Shown here piece by piece: positions 7,849 to 16,115 of a DNA stretch of 64,000 nucleotides; within the stretch, counting starts at the first letter, position 1; each line of letters starts with the position of its first letter. Source of the DNA: Actinacidiphila yanglinensis (GTDB taxonomy: Bacteria; Actinomycetota; Actinomycetes; Streptomycetales; Streptomycetaceae); contig NZ_FNVU01000003.1 in NCBI RefSeq assembly GCF_900107965.1, positions 434,001 through 498,000 of the forward strand, written 5' to 3'. Both the position numbers and the translations under genes were made by a program. Under the pieces are notes generated by a model. It was not told the origin of the DNA. It did no database searches and worked only from the letters and a program-made list of their open reading frames with translations.

Positions 7849-8385
7849 TCACTTTCCTCCCCGGGAGTCGGTGCCGGTGGCGGCGGGTTCCGGCCGCCCG
7901 GGCTGCTCGCCGCCCCGCTCCTTGACGTAGGCGGCGGTCGGCACCATCACCTTGCGGCGGAAGACGCAGACCAGGGTGCCGTCCTGCTTGTGGCCGCGGG
8001 TCTCCACCTCGACGATGCCGCGGTCGTTCTTCGACGCCGACGGCCGCTTGCCGAGCACGGTCGTCTCGCCGTAGATCGTGTCGCCGTGGAAGGTCGGTGC
8101 CACGTGCCGCAGCGACTCGATCTCCAGATTGGCGATCGCCTTTCCCGACACGTCGGGCACGGACATGCCCAGCAGAAGCGAGTAGACGTAGTTGCCCACC
8201 ACCACGTTGCGGCCGAATTCCGTGGTGTGCTCGGCGTAGTTCGCATCCATGTGGAGCGGGTGGTGGTTCATGGTGAGGAGGCAGAAAAGATGGTCGTCGT
8301 ATTCCGTGACCGTCTTTCCGGGCCAGTGCTTGTACGTCGCACCGATCTCGAACTCCTCGTAGGTCCGCCCGAACTGCACCGTCAT
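7849..8385 (-). CDS. MaoC-family dehydratase, probable mesaconyl-CoA hydratase
   Basis: The 178-residue single hot-dog protein begins MTVQFGRTYEEFEIGATYKH. It shows the MaoC/hydratase-2 segments NHHPLHMDANYA (catalytic Asp/His region, D..H type), VVVGNYVYSLLLGMS and LRHVAPTFHGDTIYGE. In the ethylmalonyl-CoA pathway this step hydrates mesaconyl-C1-CoA to beta-methylmalyl-CoA. The start is fixed by the ATGA overlap with the meaA stop (8382-8385), although the frame remains open upstream. The Pro/Glu/Gly-rich tail of about 20 residues looks disordered. Confidence 0.85.
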   Translation of the reverse strand: MTVQFGRTYEEFEIGATYKHWPGKTVTEYDDHLFCLLTMNHHPLHMDANYAEHTTEFGRNVVVGNYVYSLLLGMSVPDVSGKAIANLEIESLRHVAPTFHGDTIYGETTVLGKRPSASKNDRGIVEVETRGHKQDGTLVCVFRRKVMVPTAAYVKERGGEQPGRPEPAATGTDSRGGK

Positions 8386-10541
8386 ACCTCCAGCTTGTTC
8401 GCTCGCCGGATCTCGTCCACGATCCGGCCGATGATCCCGGTGATACCGAAGTCCTTCGGCGTGAAGACGGCCGCCACACCGGCCGCGCGCAGTTCTTCCG
8501 CGTCCGCGGCCGGAATGATGCCGCCGACCACCACCGGTACGTCGTCCACGCCGGCCCGCCGCAGCCGCCCCAGCACGTCCGGCACGAGCGCCGCGTGCGA
8601 CCCGGACAGGATCGACAGGCCCACGCAGTGCACGTCCTCGGCGACGGCCGCGGAGACGATCTGCTCGGGTGTGAGCCTGATCCCCTGATAGACCACTTCG
8701 AAACCGGCGTCGCGGGCCCGGACCGCTATCTGCTCGGCACCGTTGGAGTGGCCGTCCAGGCCCGGCTTGCCGACCAGCAGCCGCAGCCGCCCGTCGCCGA
8801 GTTCCGCCGCCGTCTTCTCCACCCGGCGCCGCACGGCGGCCAGTTCGCCGTCCTCGTCGGCGCTTGCGGCGACCGGCGCGCCGCCCACCCCGGTCGGGGC
8901 GCGGAACTCGCCGAACACGTCGCGCAGCGCCCACGACCACTCGCCGGTGGTCACCCCGGCCCGCGCGCACTCCAGGGTGGCGGGCATCAGGTTCTCCGTG
9001 CCGGCCGCGGCGGCCCGCAGTTCGGCGAGCGCCTTCTCCGCGCGCTGCTCGTTGCGGGCCAGCCGCCAGTCGTGCAGCGCGGCCACCACGCGGGCCTCGT
9101 CGTCCGGGTCGACCGTCATGATCGCCCGGTCCAGGTCCGCGGTGAGCGGGTTCGGCTCGGTGGACTCGTAGACGTTGACGCCGACGATGCTCTCCGCGCC
9201 GGACTCGATCCTGGCCCGCCGCTCGGCGTGCGAGGCGACCAGCTGCGTCTTGAGATAGCCGGACTCCACGGCGGCCATCACCCCGCCGAGTTCGGCGATG
9301 TGCGCCATCTCCGCGGTGGCCTGATCGACCAGTTCGGTGACCTTCGCCTCGATCACGTGGCTGCCGGCGAAGATGTCGTCATACTCCAGCAGGTCGCTCT
9401 CGTGCGCCAGCACCTGCTGGATGCGCAGGCTCCACTGCTGGTCCCAGGGCCGGGGCAGGCCCAGCGCCTCGTTCCACGCCGGGAGCTGGACGGCGCGGGC
9501 GCGGGCGTCCTTGGAGAGCGTGACCGCCAGCATCTCCAGCACGATCCGCTGGACGTTGTTCTCCGGCTGGGCCTCGGTCAGGCCCAGCGAGTTGACCTGC
9601 ACCCCGTAGCGGAAGCGGCGGTGCTTCGGGTCCTGGACGCCGTACCGTTCGCGGGTGACGGTGTCCCAGATCCGGCCGAAGGCGCGCATCTTGCACATCT
9701 CCTCGACGAACCGCACGCCGGCATTCACGAAGAAGGACATCCGCCCGACCACGTCACCGCGCCGCTCCCTCGGGACCTGCCCCGAGTCGAACACCGCGTC
9801 CAGCACGGCGATCGCGGTGGACATCGCGTAGGCGATCTCCTGGACCGGGGTGGCCCCGGCCTCCTGGAGGTGGTAGCTGCAGATGTTGATCGGGTTCCAC
9901 CGCGGGATGTGGTTCACCGCGTACGTGATCATGTCCGTGGTCAGCCGCAGCGAGGGTCCGGGCGGGAAGACGTGGGTGCCGCGGGACAGGTACTCCTTGA
10001 CGATGTCGTTCTGCGTGGTGCCCTGGAGGGCGGTGATGTCGGCGCCCTGCTCCTCGGCGACCACCTGGAGCAGCGCGAGCAGCCACATCGCGGTGGAGTT
10101 GATCGTCATCGAGGTGTTCATCCGCTCCAGCGGGATGTCCTCGAACAGCCGCCGCATGTCGCCCAGATGGGCCACCGGCACCCCGACCCGGCCCACCTCG
10201 CCGAGCGCGAGCACGTGGTCGGGGTCGTACCCGGTCTGCGTCGGCAGGTCGAACGCCACCGACAGCCCGGTCTGGCCCTTGGCGAGGTTCCGCCGGTACA
10301 GCGCGTTGGACGCCTCCGCGGTGGAGTGCCCGGCATAGGTGCGCATCAGCCAGGGCCTGTCCCGGTCCCTCTTTTTGTGTTCGCTCGCCTCCGGCCGCTT
10401 CGACCCGGTGTCGACGGTCCTCGCTCCGCCGCTCGTTCCTGGCTTGCCGCTCGTCTCTTTCGACACCGGCGCGGCCTTTGGCTCGCTCACCGGGGGCGCC
10501 GTCCTCATCGGGGCGCCGTGCGGAGACTGGTTGTCCGCCAT
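8382..10541 (-). CDS. meaA: Ethylmalonyl-CoA mutase (MeaA)
   Basis: The 719-residue B12-dependent acyl-CoA mutase converts ethylmalonyl-CoA to methylsuccinyl-CoA. The substrate-binding barrel includes PWLMRTYAGHSTAEASNALY and GLSVAFDLPTQTGYDPDH. The C-terminal cobalamin domain has the base-off motif DGHSNG (Asp596, His598), then GLSILSGSHA and VVVGGIIP. The first roughly 62 residues are an Ala/Pro/Ser/Lys-rich extension before the conserved DRPWLMRTYAG; part of it (EPKAAPVSK) is encoded by a 30-bp word also found in noncoding DNA at 13254. It follows ccr by 9 bp with a GAGGAG site. Confidence 0.93.
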   Translation of the reverse strand: MADNQSPHGAPMRTAPPVSEPKAAPVSKETSGKPGTSGGARTVDTGSKRPEASEHKKRDRDRPWLMRTYAGHSTAEASNALYRRNLAKGQTGLSVAFDLPTQTGYDPDHVLALGEVGRVGVPVAHLGDMRRLFEDIPLERMNTSMTINSTAMWLLALLQVVAEEQGADITALQGTTQNDIVKEYLSRGTHVFPPGPSLRLTTDMITYAVNHIPRWNPINICSYHLQEAGATPVQEIAYAMSTAIAVLDAVFDSGQVPRERRGDVVGRMSFFVNAGVRFVEEMCKMRAFGRIWDTVTRERYGVQDPKHRRFRYGVQVNSLGLTEAQPENNVQRIVLEMLAVTLSKDARARAVQLPAWNEALGLPRPWDQQWSLRIQQVLAHESDLLEYDDIFAGSHVIEAKVTELVDQATAEMAHIAELGGVMAAVESGYLKTQLVASHAERRARIESGAESIVGVNVYESTEPNPLTADLDRAIMTVDPDDEARVVAALHDWRLARNEQRAEKALAELRAAAAGTENLMPATLECARAGVTTGEWSWALRDVFGEFRAPTGVGGAPVAASADEDGELAAVRRRVEKTAAELGDGRLRLLVGKPGLDGHSNGAEQIAVRARDAGFEVVYQGIRLTPEQIVSAAVAEDVHCVGLSILSGSHAALVPDVLGRLRRAGVDDVPVVVGGIIPAADAEELRAAGVAAVFTPKDFGITGIIGRIVDEIRRANKLEV
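10457..10486 (-). repeat. 30-bp dispersed repeat, coding copy inside meaA
   Basis: This word encodes EPKAAPVSK in the nonconserved N-terminus of MeaA. It is identical at 29 of 30 positions to 13254-13283, which is noncoding. Confidence 0.7.
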
Positions 10542-10550
10542 GGCGACTCC

Positions 10551-11903
10551 TCACGCGTCCCGGAAGCGGTTGATGGCCGGCAGGTGGCGCTCGCGCAGCT
10601 CGGGGTCGGTGACGCCGAGGCCCTCCTCCGGGGAGAGCGCGAGGACGCCGACCTTGCCCTGGTGCAGGTTGCGGTGCACGTCGTACGCGGCCTGCCCGGT
10701 CTCCTCCAGGGTGTAGGTGCGCGACAGCGTCGGGTGGATCTTCCCCTTGGCGACGAGCCGGTTGGCCTCCCACGCCTCGCGGTAGTTGGCGAAGTGCGAA
10801 CCGACGATGCGCTTGAGGCTCATCCACAGGTAGCGGTTGTCGTACTCGTGGGTGTAGCCGCTGGTGGACGCGCAGGTGACGACGGTGCCGCCCTTGCGGG
10901 TCACGTAGACCGACGCGCCGAACGTCTCGCGGCCGGGGTGCTCGAAGACGATGTCGACGTCCTCCCCGCCGGTCAACTCCCGGATGCGCGCGCCGAACCG
11001 CTTCCACTCGCGCGGGTCCTGGTGATGGTCGTCCTTCCAGAACCGGTACCCCTCGGCCGAGCGGTCGATGATCGCCTCGGCGCCCATCCGCCGGCAGATC
11101 TCGGCCTTCCGCGGGCTGGAGACCACGCACACCGGCGTGGCCCCGCCGGCCAGCGCGAACTGCGTGGCGTACGAGCCGAGTCCGCCGCTCGCGCCCCAGA
11201 TCAGCACGTTGTCGCCCTGCTTCATGCCGGCGCCGTTGCGCGAGACCAGCTGCCGGTAGGCGGTGGAGTTGACCAGCCCGGGAGCGGCGGCCTCCTCCCA
11301 GGTCAGGTGCTCCGGCTTGGGCATGAGCTGGTTCGACTTGACCAGGGCGATCTCGGCGAGGCCGCCGAAGTTCGTCTCGAAGCCCCAGATCCGCTGCTCG
11401 GGGTCGAGCATCGTGTCGTTGTGCCCGTCGGCGGACTCCAGTTCCACGCTCAGGCAGTGCGCCACCACGCGGTCGCCGGGGTGCCACTTGTTCACCCCGG
11501 GCCCGGTGCGCAGGACCACGCCCGACAGGTCGGAGCCGATCACGTGGTACGGCAGGTCGTGCCGGCTCGCGAGCGGCGACAGCCGGCCGTAGCGCTCCAG
11601 GAACGCGAAGGTGGAGACCGGCTCGAAGATCGAGGTCCACACCGAGTTGTAGTTGACCGAGCTGGCCATCACCGCGACCAGGGCCTCGCCCGGGCCGAGT
11701 TCGGGCACCGGCACCTCGTCCAGGTGCAACGAGGTGCGCGGGTCCTTGTCGCGTGACTCCAGGCCCGCGAACATCTCCGCCTCGTCCTTGTGCACGGTGA
11801 CCGCGCGGTACGACGCCGGCAGGGGCAGGGCCGCGAAGTCGGCGGCGGTGGTCTGCGGCGCCTGGATCGCGTCCAGGATTTCCTTCGTGGCACTCGACGT
11901 CAT
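10551..11903 (-). CDS. ccr: Crotonyl-CoA carboxylase/reductase
   Basis: This 450-residue MDR-superfamily enzyme reductively carboxylates crotonyl-CoA to (2S)-ethylmalonyl-CoA with NADPH and CO2. Evidence includes SSVNYNSVWTSIFEPVSTF, GSDLSGVVLRTGPGVNKWHPGD, VLIWGASGGLGSYATQFALA (Rossmann glycine motif), DIVFEHPGRETFGASVYV and SGYTHEYDNRYLWMSLKRI, all characteristic of Ccr. The ATG at 11901-11903 is preceded by GGAGGCGAG at good spacing; an in-frame ATG 18 bp upstream would place that site inside the gene. It opens the pathway operon. Ethylmalonyl-CoA is also an extender unit for polyketides in streptomycetes. Confidence 0.95.
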   Translation of the reverse strand: MTSSATKEILDAIQAPQTTAADFAALPLPASYRAVTVHKDEAEMFAGLESRDKDPRTSLHLDEVPVPELGPGEALVAVMASSVNYNSVWTSIFEPVSTFAFLERYGRLSPLASRHDLPYHVIGSDLSGVVLRTGPGVNKWHPGDRVVAHCLSVELESADGHNDTMLDPEQRIWGFETNFGGLAEIALVKSNQLMPKPEHLTWEEAAAPGLVNSTAYRQLVSRNGAGMKQGDNVLIWGASGGLGSYATQFALAGGATPVCVVSSPRKAEICRRMGAEAIIDRSAEGYRFWKDDHHQDPREWKRFGARIRELTGGEDVDIVFEHPGRETFGASVYVTRKGGTVVTCASTSGYTHEYDNRYLWMSLKRIVGSHFANYREAWEANRLVAKGKIHPTLSRTYTLEETGQAAYDVHRNLHQGKVGVLALSPEEGLGVTDPELRERHLPAINRFRDA

Positions 11904-12257
11904 GGGACTCGCCTCCGGCATTGCGTTCTGCGCGTGCTGCGGTGCGGCGTGGTGAACGCAGGGGTTGATGGGATGGAGGTGCCGTCGTCGGTTCGGCGAA
12001 CGAAGTGGGGTGGGATGCGGCCGGGCCTGGGGGACAGGTGCCCGAACCAGGACTACCGTATGGCACCCCGTGCCACTCGTAAAGACACTGGGTGCCACTA
12101 ATTCCCTCAAGTGTCACCCCGCCGGCGGAGACGGGCAACGCGAGCACCACCCGCCGCATGCGACGCGAACGGCCGCCCTGGCGGGTGCCAGGGCGGCCGT
12201 GTCGGGGAACCGCTGCCGGAGAGGGTGCCGGGAGGCGGCAGAGCGGATCGGCGGGCG
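11904..12257. promoter_or_regulatory. ccr upstream region with clustered operator-like repeats
   Basis: The 354-bp gap holds no gene. At 12062-12117 it has GTGCCACT twice as a direct repeat exactly 22 bp apart (12070-12077, 12092-12099). A related inverted copy AGTGTCAC lies at 12110-12117, and the small palindrome GGCAC-CCC-GTGCC overlaps the first copy. Two-turn spacing suggests cooperative repressor binding, most simply by the adjacent TetR protein. The tetR terminator hairpin lies in the same gap. Confidence 0.55.
12170..12199 (-). terminator. 13-bp stem hairpin downstream of tetR
   Basis: CGGCCGCCCTGGC (12170-12182) pairs perfectly with 12187-12199 across a GGGT loop. It lies 58 bp past the tetR stop and before the ccr promoter repeats, so it probably separates the two transcripts. 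Confidence 0.75.
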
Positions 12258-13049
12258 CTACGCCTTGCGCAGCGCCTCCTCGATACTGCGCAGGATCTGC
12301 GCGGGCGAGGCGTCCGTGCGGGCCACCGCCACCACCACGTCGCCCTGCCGGGAGACCGCCGGAGTGCCGCCGTTCCCGGCCCTGGACGGTATGCGACCCG
12401 CCCCGATACCGGTGCCGAAGGTCGACTTGATCACGTCGAAGGCATGGTCGAGCTGCGCCTCCACGTCACCCTTGCCGTCCGCCCGCAGCCAGCGCCGCAG
12501 CACGTGGTTGTGGGCGGCGACCACGGCGGAGGCGGCCACCTCCGCGAGCAGCGGGTCGTCGTCGCCGTCGTGGTGCGCGTTCTCGTCGAAGTGGCCCAGC
12601 AGGTAGCGGGTGAACAGCCGCTCGTAGCGGGCCACCGAGGCGATCTCGCGCTCCCGCAGGGTGGGCACCTCGCGGGTGAGCCGGTACCGCTCCACCGACA
12701 CCTCGGGCACGGCGGCGTACATCCGCAGTACCTCGGTGATGCCGCGGCAGACCGTGTCCAGCGGGTGCTCGTGCGGATCGGCGGAGTCCAGCACCGCCTG
12801 CACCCGGACCAGGGTGTCGTCGTGGTCCGGGAAGATCGCCTCCTCCTTCGAGCGGAAGTGCCGGAAGAAGGTGCGCCGGGCCACTCCGGCGCTCGCGGCG
12901 ATCTCGTCGACGGTCGTGGCTTCGTACCCCTGCGTCGCGAACAGCCGCATGGCCGCCGACGCGAGGTCCTGCCGCACCCGGTGGCGCTGGGCGGCCGCAC
13001 GGCGGCCGCTCGCGGTGTCGGCGGCGGCGGACTTCACAGGCTGGGACAT
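12258..13049 (-). CDS. TetR-family transcriptional regulator
   Basis: The 263-residue protein has the TetR N-terminal helix-turn-helix: AAMRLFATQGYEATTVDEIA followed by ASAGVARRTFFRHFRSKEEA (residues about 30-70), then a helical ligand domain. The C-terminal 45 residues (from about GIGAGRIPSRAG) are an extra, partly Gly/Ala-rich tail. Lying directly upstream of ccr in the same direction, it is the obvious candidate regulator of the ethylmalonyl-CoA operon and possibly of its own and the dehydrogenase promoter. The ligand is likely an acyl-CoA, but this is inference from context. Confidence 0.88.
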   Translation of the reverse strand: MSQPVKSAAADTASGRRAAAQRHRVRQDLASAAMRLFATQGYEATTVDEIAASAGVARRTFFRHFRSKEEAIFPDHDDTLVRVQAVLDSADPHEHPLDTVCRGITEVLRMYAAVPEVSVERYRLTREVPTLREREIASVARYERLFTRYLLGHFDENAHHDGDDDPLLAEVAASAVVAAHNHVLRRWLRADGKGDVEAQLDHAFDVIKSTFGTGIGAGRIPSRAGNGGTPAVSRQGDVVVAVARTDASPAQILRSIEEALRKA

Positions 13050-13220
13050 GTGGGGAACGTAACACGTGCATCCGCCCCTCTTTTGCCGCCGGCTCTCCCC
13101 CTACCTCGGGCGGGGGGACCCCCACCGGGCGCTTGGACCCGGTGTGGGGGGCACCCCCGGACGAAGGTCCGGTGGAAGTCGATCATGCGCGATCACCTCG
13201 TTCCTCGGCGATCTCCGCGT

Positions 13221-13251
13221 TCCCCCAGGGCTTCGCCTGGGAGGTACCCCC
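13221..13251 (-). repeat. REP-like palindrome, copy 2
   Basis: Read on the minus strand this is GGGGGTACCTCCCAG, an 8-nt loop and CTGGGGGA, matching the element at 4859-4889 in arms and spacing. Confidence 0.7.
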
Positions 13252-13253
13252 AC

Positions 13254-13283
13254 CTTTCGACACCGGCGCGCCCTTTGGCTCGC
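13254..13283 (-). repeat. 30-bp dispersed repeat, intergenic copy
   Basis: The word is identical to 10457-10486 (inside meaA) except for one base. It abuts the REP-like element. A reading frame through it would give EPKGAPVSK, but no gene surrounds it. Confidence 0.7.
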
Positions 13284-13359
13284 CGGCTGCAACGGTCTGC
13301 CGTGGGGCGTCTTGGCGCCCACAGGGGGCCGCCGGCGGACGCCGGGTGGAGCCCGACTT

Positions 13360-15219
13360 TCATCGGCGGGCATATTCCCGGAAGCCGCGGCCGGTCTTGC
13401 GGCCCAAGCAGCCCGCGGATACCAGGTGTTCCAGCAACGGGGCCGGGGCCAGTCCGGGGTCGCGGAACTCCTCGTGCAGCACCTGCTCGATCGCCAGGGA
13501 GACGTCCAGGCCGACCACGTCGAGGAGTTCGAACGGTCCCATCGGGTAGCCGCCGCCCAGCTTCATCGCCGCGTCGATCGCGTCGACGGTCGCGTAGTGG
13601 TCCTGCACCATCTTCACCGCGTTGTTCAGATACGGGAACAGCAGGGCGTTGACGATGAAGCCGGCCCGGTCGCCGCAGTCCACCGGGTGCTTGCGCAGTG
13701 TCCGGCTCACCGCGTGCCCGGTGGACACCACGTCGTCCGAGGTCAGCACGGTCCGCACCACCTCGACGAGCTTCATCGCGGGTGCGGGGTTGAAGAAGTG
13801 CAGGCCGACCACGTCCTGCGGGCGCCCGGTGGCCCGCGCGATCGCCACCACCGGCAGCGAGGACGTGGTGGTGGCGAGCACGGCGCCCGGCCGGCACACC
13901 TTGTCCAGCACCTGGAACAGCTCCTGCTTGACGTACAGGTCCTCCGCGACCGCCTCGACCACCAGGTCCGCGTCCGCGAGCACGTCGTACGACCCCGACG
14001 GCGTCACCCGCGCCACCGCCTCGTCGCGCTGCTCCCGCGTCAGCCGTCCCTTCGCCACCGAACGGTCCAGGGACGCCGCCAGCCGCTCCACCGCCCGTTC
14101 GGCCTTCTCCGGGGACCTGGCCACCAGCGCCACGTCGAACCCGGCCTTCGCGAAGACCTCCGCGATGCCGGTGGCCATGGTGCCGGACCCGGCCACCCCG
14201 ACCGCCTGCACCGGCCGGCCCCGCTCGCCGACGGCCCGCTCGGCGGGCGTCTCGGCGTCCGGCACGACGGTGGCCGACCCGGGGCCGTCGTAGGTGTAGA
14301 AGCCGCGCCCCGACTTGCGGCCCAGCAGGCCGGCGGCGGTCAGCTGCCGCAGTACCGGCGCGGGCGCGTGCAGCCGGTCCCTGCTCGCCTCGTACATCGC
14401 CTCCAGCACGGTGGTGGCGGTGTCCACCCCGATCAGGTCGAGCAGGGCCAGCGGGCCCATCGGCAGCCCGCAGCCCAGCCGCATCGCCGCGTCGATGTCC
14501 TCCCGCGTGGCGTAGCTCGCCTCGTACATCGCCGCCGCCTGGTTCAGATAGCCGAACAGCAGGCCGTCCGCGATGAAGCCCGCGCGGTCGCCGACCGGCA
14601 CCGGCTCCTTGCCCAGGCTGTTCACCAGGGCCGTCACGGTGCGGGTCGCCTCGGGCGCGGTGAGCACCGTGGAGACCACCTCGACCAGCTTCATCGCCTG
14701 CGCGGGCGCGAAGAAGTGCAGTCCCAGCACGCGGTCGGGCCGTCCGGTCTCGGCCGCCAGCCGCGTGACGGACAGCGCGTTGGTGCCGGTGGCCAGGATC
14801 GCCCCGGGTTTGGCGATCCGGTCCAGCGCGGTGAACACCTCGCGCTTGGCGTCGTACCGCTCGTCGACCACCTCGATCACCAGGTCCGCCTCGGCCGCGG
14901 CACGCAGTTCGGGGTAGGTGCGGAAGCGGGCGAGCACGTCGGACCGCTCGGCCGGCGTCAGCCTGCCGCGCTCGACCTGGCGCGCGGTGCGGGCCTCCAG
15001 CGCGGTGACGGCCCGGCGGGCCGCCGCATCGTCGATGTCGACGCCGATCACCTCGTGCCCGGCGCAGGAGAGTACCTCGGCGATGCCGGTGCCCATGGTG
15101 CCCAGGCCGATCACGGCCACCACCGAGGGGAGCACGGGGTGTTCGGCCGCCGGCACGGGGTGCCCTGCGGCGGATCCGGTCGTGGGTGCGGTCGCGGAAG
15201 AAGCAGGGGGACGTTCCAT
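13360..15219 (-). CDS. Duplicated (fused) 3-hydroxyacyl-CoA dehydrogenase
   Basis: This 619-residue protein consists of two complete 3-hydroxyacyl-CoA dehydrogenase modules of about 280 residues each. Module 1 has the NAD motif VIGLGTMGTGIAEV and the catalytic region GLHFFAPAQAMKLVEVV. Module 2 has VAGSGTMATGIAEV and GLHFFNPAPAMKLVEVV. Both repeat the helical DRAGFI...LLF.YLN and GLLGRKSGRGFY / GCLGRKTGRGFR C-terminal signatures. It interconverts acetoacetyl-CoA and 3-hydroxybutyryl-CoA, which would supply crotonyl-CoA to ccr. I chose ATG 15217-15219 with an upstream GGAG. The N-terminal 30 residues are a flexible leader. Confidence 0.9.
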   Translation of the reverse strand: MERPPASSATAPTTGSAAGHPVPAAEHPVLPSVVAVIGLGTMGTGIAEVLSCAGHEVIGVDIDDAAARRAVTALEARTARQVERGRLTPAERSDVLARFRTYPELRAAAEADLVIEVVDERYDAKREVFTALDRIAKPGAILATGTNALSVTRLAAETGRPDRVLGLHFFAPAQAMKLVEVVSTVLTAPEATRTVTALVNSLGKEPVPVGDRAGFIADGLLFGYLNQAAAMYEASYATREDIDAAMRLGCGLPMGPLALLDLIGVDTATTVLEAMYEASRDRLHAPAPVLRQLTAAGLLGRKSGRGFYTYDGPGSATVVPDAETPAERAVGERGRPVQAVGVAGSGTMATGIAEVFAKAGFDVALVARSPEKAERAVERLAASLDRSVAKGRLTREQRDEAVARVTPSGSYDVLADADLVVEAVAEDLYVKQELFQVLDKVCRPGAVLATTTSSLPVVAIARATGRPQDVVGLHFFNPAPAMKLVEVVRTVLTSDDVVSTGHAVSRTLRKHPVDCGDRAGFIVNALLFPYLNNAVKMVQDHYATVDAIDAAMKLGGGYPMGPFELLDVVGLDVSLAIEQVLHEEFRDPGLAPAPLLEHLVSAGCLGRKTGRGFREYARR

Positions 15220-15565
15220 CGCGTGACTCCAGGGAGAGCGGGTGGCCGCGCCGCGTGCGCGCGCACGACCGAGGGATGAGTGGAGTCGCGGGCCTGACCG
15301 CAGAAGACCGTGCGTGTGTGCGCCCGCGCGAGCCGGCGGGCCCTGTCCCGGGGCCACGCCGCAATGTGCCGAACCGACAACGGCATGCGCCGAGCGGCTG
15401 GTTCACCGGCCGCATGGCGTCTTCGTCGACTGTAACCCGCGGGTAACTTGGGCGCCAGTCCTCCGCACAGATGAATTGTGGGGACGACAGATGAGCGGGT
15501 GCACGCGGTGGCGCGGGTGGCGGTCACGCGGAGTCGCCGCGCCCCGATCCGTCACCGGTGGCGGC
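15220..15565. promoter_or_regulatory. Upstream region of the dehydrogenase gene with a palindrome
   Basis: The 346-bp gap has no convincing gene. It includes the exact palindrome ACCCGCGGGT at 15435-15444, extended imperfectly to TAACCCGCGGGTAA. This shares ten of 14 positions with the central TTACTCGCCAGTAA of the operator at 2305-2328, so a TetR-type site is possible. Confidence 0.4.
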
Positions 15566-16096
15566 CTACCCCAGGCCGCGGATGTAGCGCATCTCCTCGA
15601 CCGGCGTCCCGTCGTACGACTCGGTCGCCGTCGCGCCGTCGGGGGAGAAGCCCGCGGCGGCGTAGAACCGCCGGGCCCGCGCGTTGCCGGTGAGGACCCA
15701 CAACGCCAGCCGGGAGCGGCCGAGTTCGGCGGAGCGGCGGATCACCTCGGCGGTGAGCAGGCGGCCCACGCCGGTGCCGATCCGCTCCGGGCGCACGTAC
15801 AGCGCGTACAGCTCCCCGGTGGCTGCCTCGGTCTCCTCGCCGCGGTACGGCCCGAAGGAGGCCCACCCGACCACGGTGCCGGCGCCGGCGCCGTCGGCCT
15901 CCTCGGCGACGAGGTTGTGCACCCGCCCGGCCGACTGGACGAACCACTCCCGTCGCCGCTTCGTCTCCTCGACGGGGTCCATCGCGTCGAGGTAGTCCTG
16001 CGGCACCATCCCCACGTACGCGGACCGCCAGCCCCCGATCCGGATCGCCGACACCACCGCCGCGTCCGCCTCGGTCATCGCCCTGATGCGCATCAT
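15566..16096 (-). CDS. GNAT family N-acetyltransferase
   Basis: The 176-residue protein shows the GNAT fold: N-terminal IRAMTEADAAVVSAIRIGGW, the acetyl-CoA loop region LYALYVRPERIGTGVGRLL (Q/RxxGxG/A type), and the C-terminal NARARRFYAAAGF segment. GNAT enzymes transfer an acetyl group from acetyl-CoA to an amine; the acceptor is unknown. It is 19 bp downstream of the radical SAM gene and probably co-transcribed with it. Two adjacent ATG codons are possible starts (16096 or 16093). Confidence 0.88.
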   Translation of the reverse strand: MMRIRAMTEADAAVVSAIRIGGWRSAYVGMVPQDYLDAMDPVEETKRRREWFVQSAGRVHNLVAEEADGAGAGTVVGWASFGPYRGEETEAATGELYALYVRPERIGTGVGRLLTAEVIRRSAELGRSRLALWVLTGNARARRFYAAAGFSPDGATATESYDGTPVEEMRYIRGLG

Positions 16097-16115
16097 GCCC
16101 CGCACTCTAGGCAGT

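Larger units (their letters stand above)
13050..13359. repeat. Repeat-bearing spacer between dehydrogenase and tetR
   Basis: No gene is seen in this 310-bp gap. It contains a REP-like palindrome (13221-13251) directly followed by the noncoding copy of the 30-bp word shared with meaA (13254-13283). A CACGTG palindrome lies just upstream of the tetR start, and there are several G/C runs that could fold into hairpins. Confidence 0.7.

Noticed and set aside
8595..11756. 1053-codon open frame antisense to meaA and ccr
   Set aside because: It is a GC-bias shadow: the antisense genes show conserved domains and the frame's translation is His/Arg/Gly-rich with no family match.
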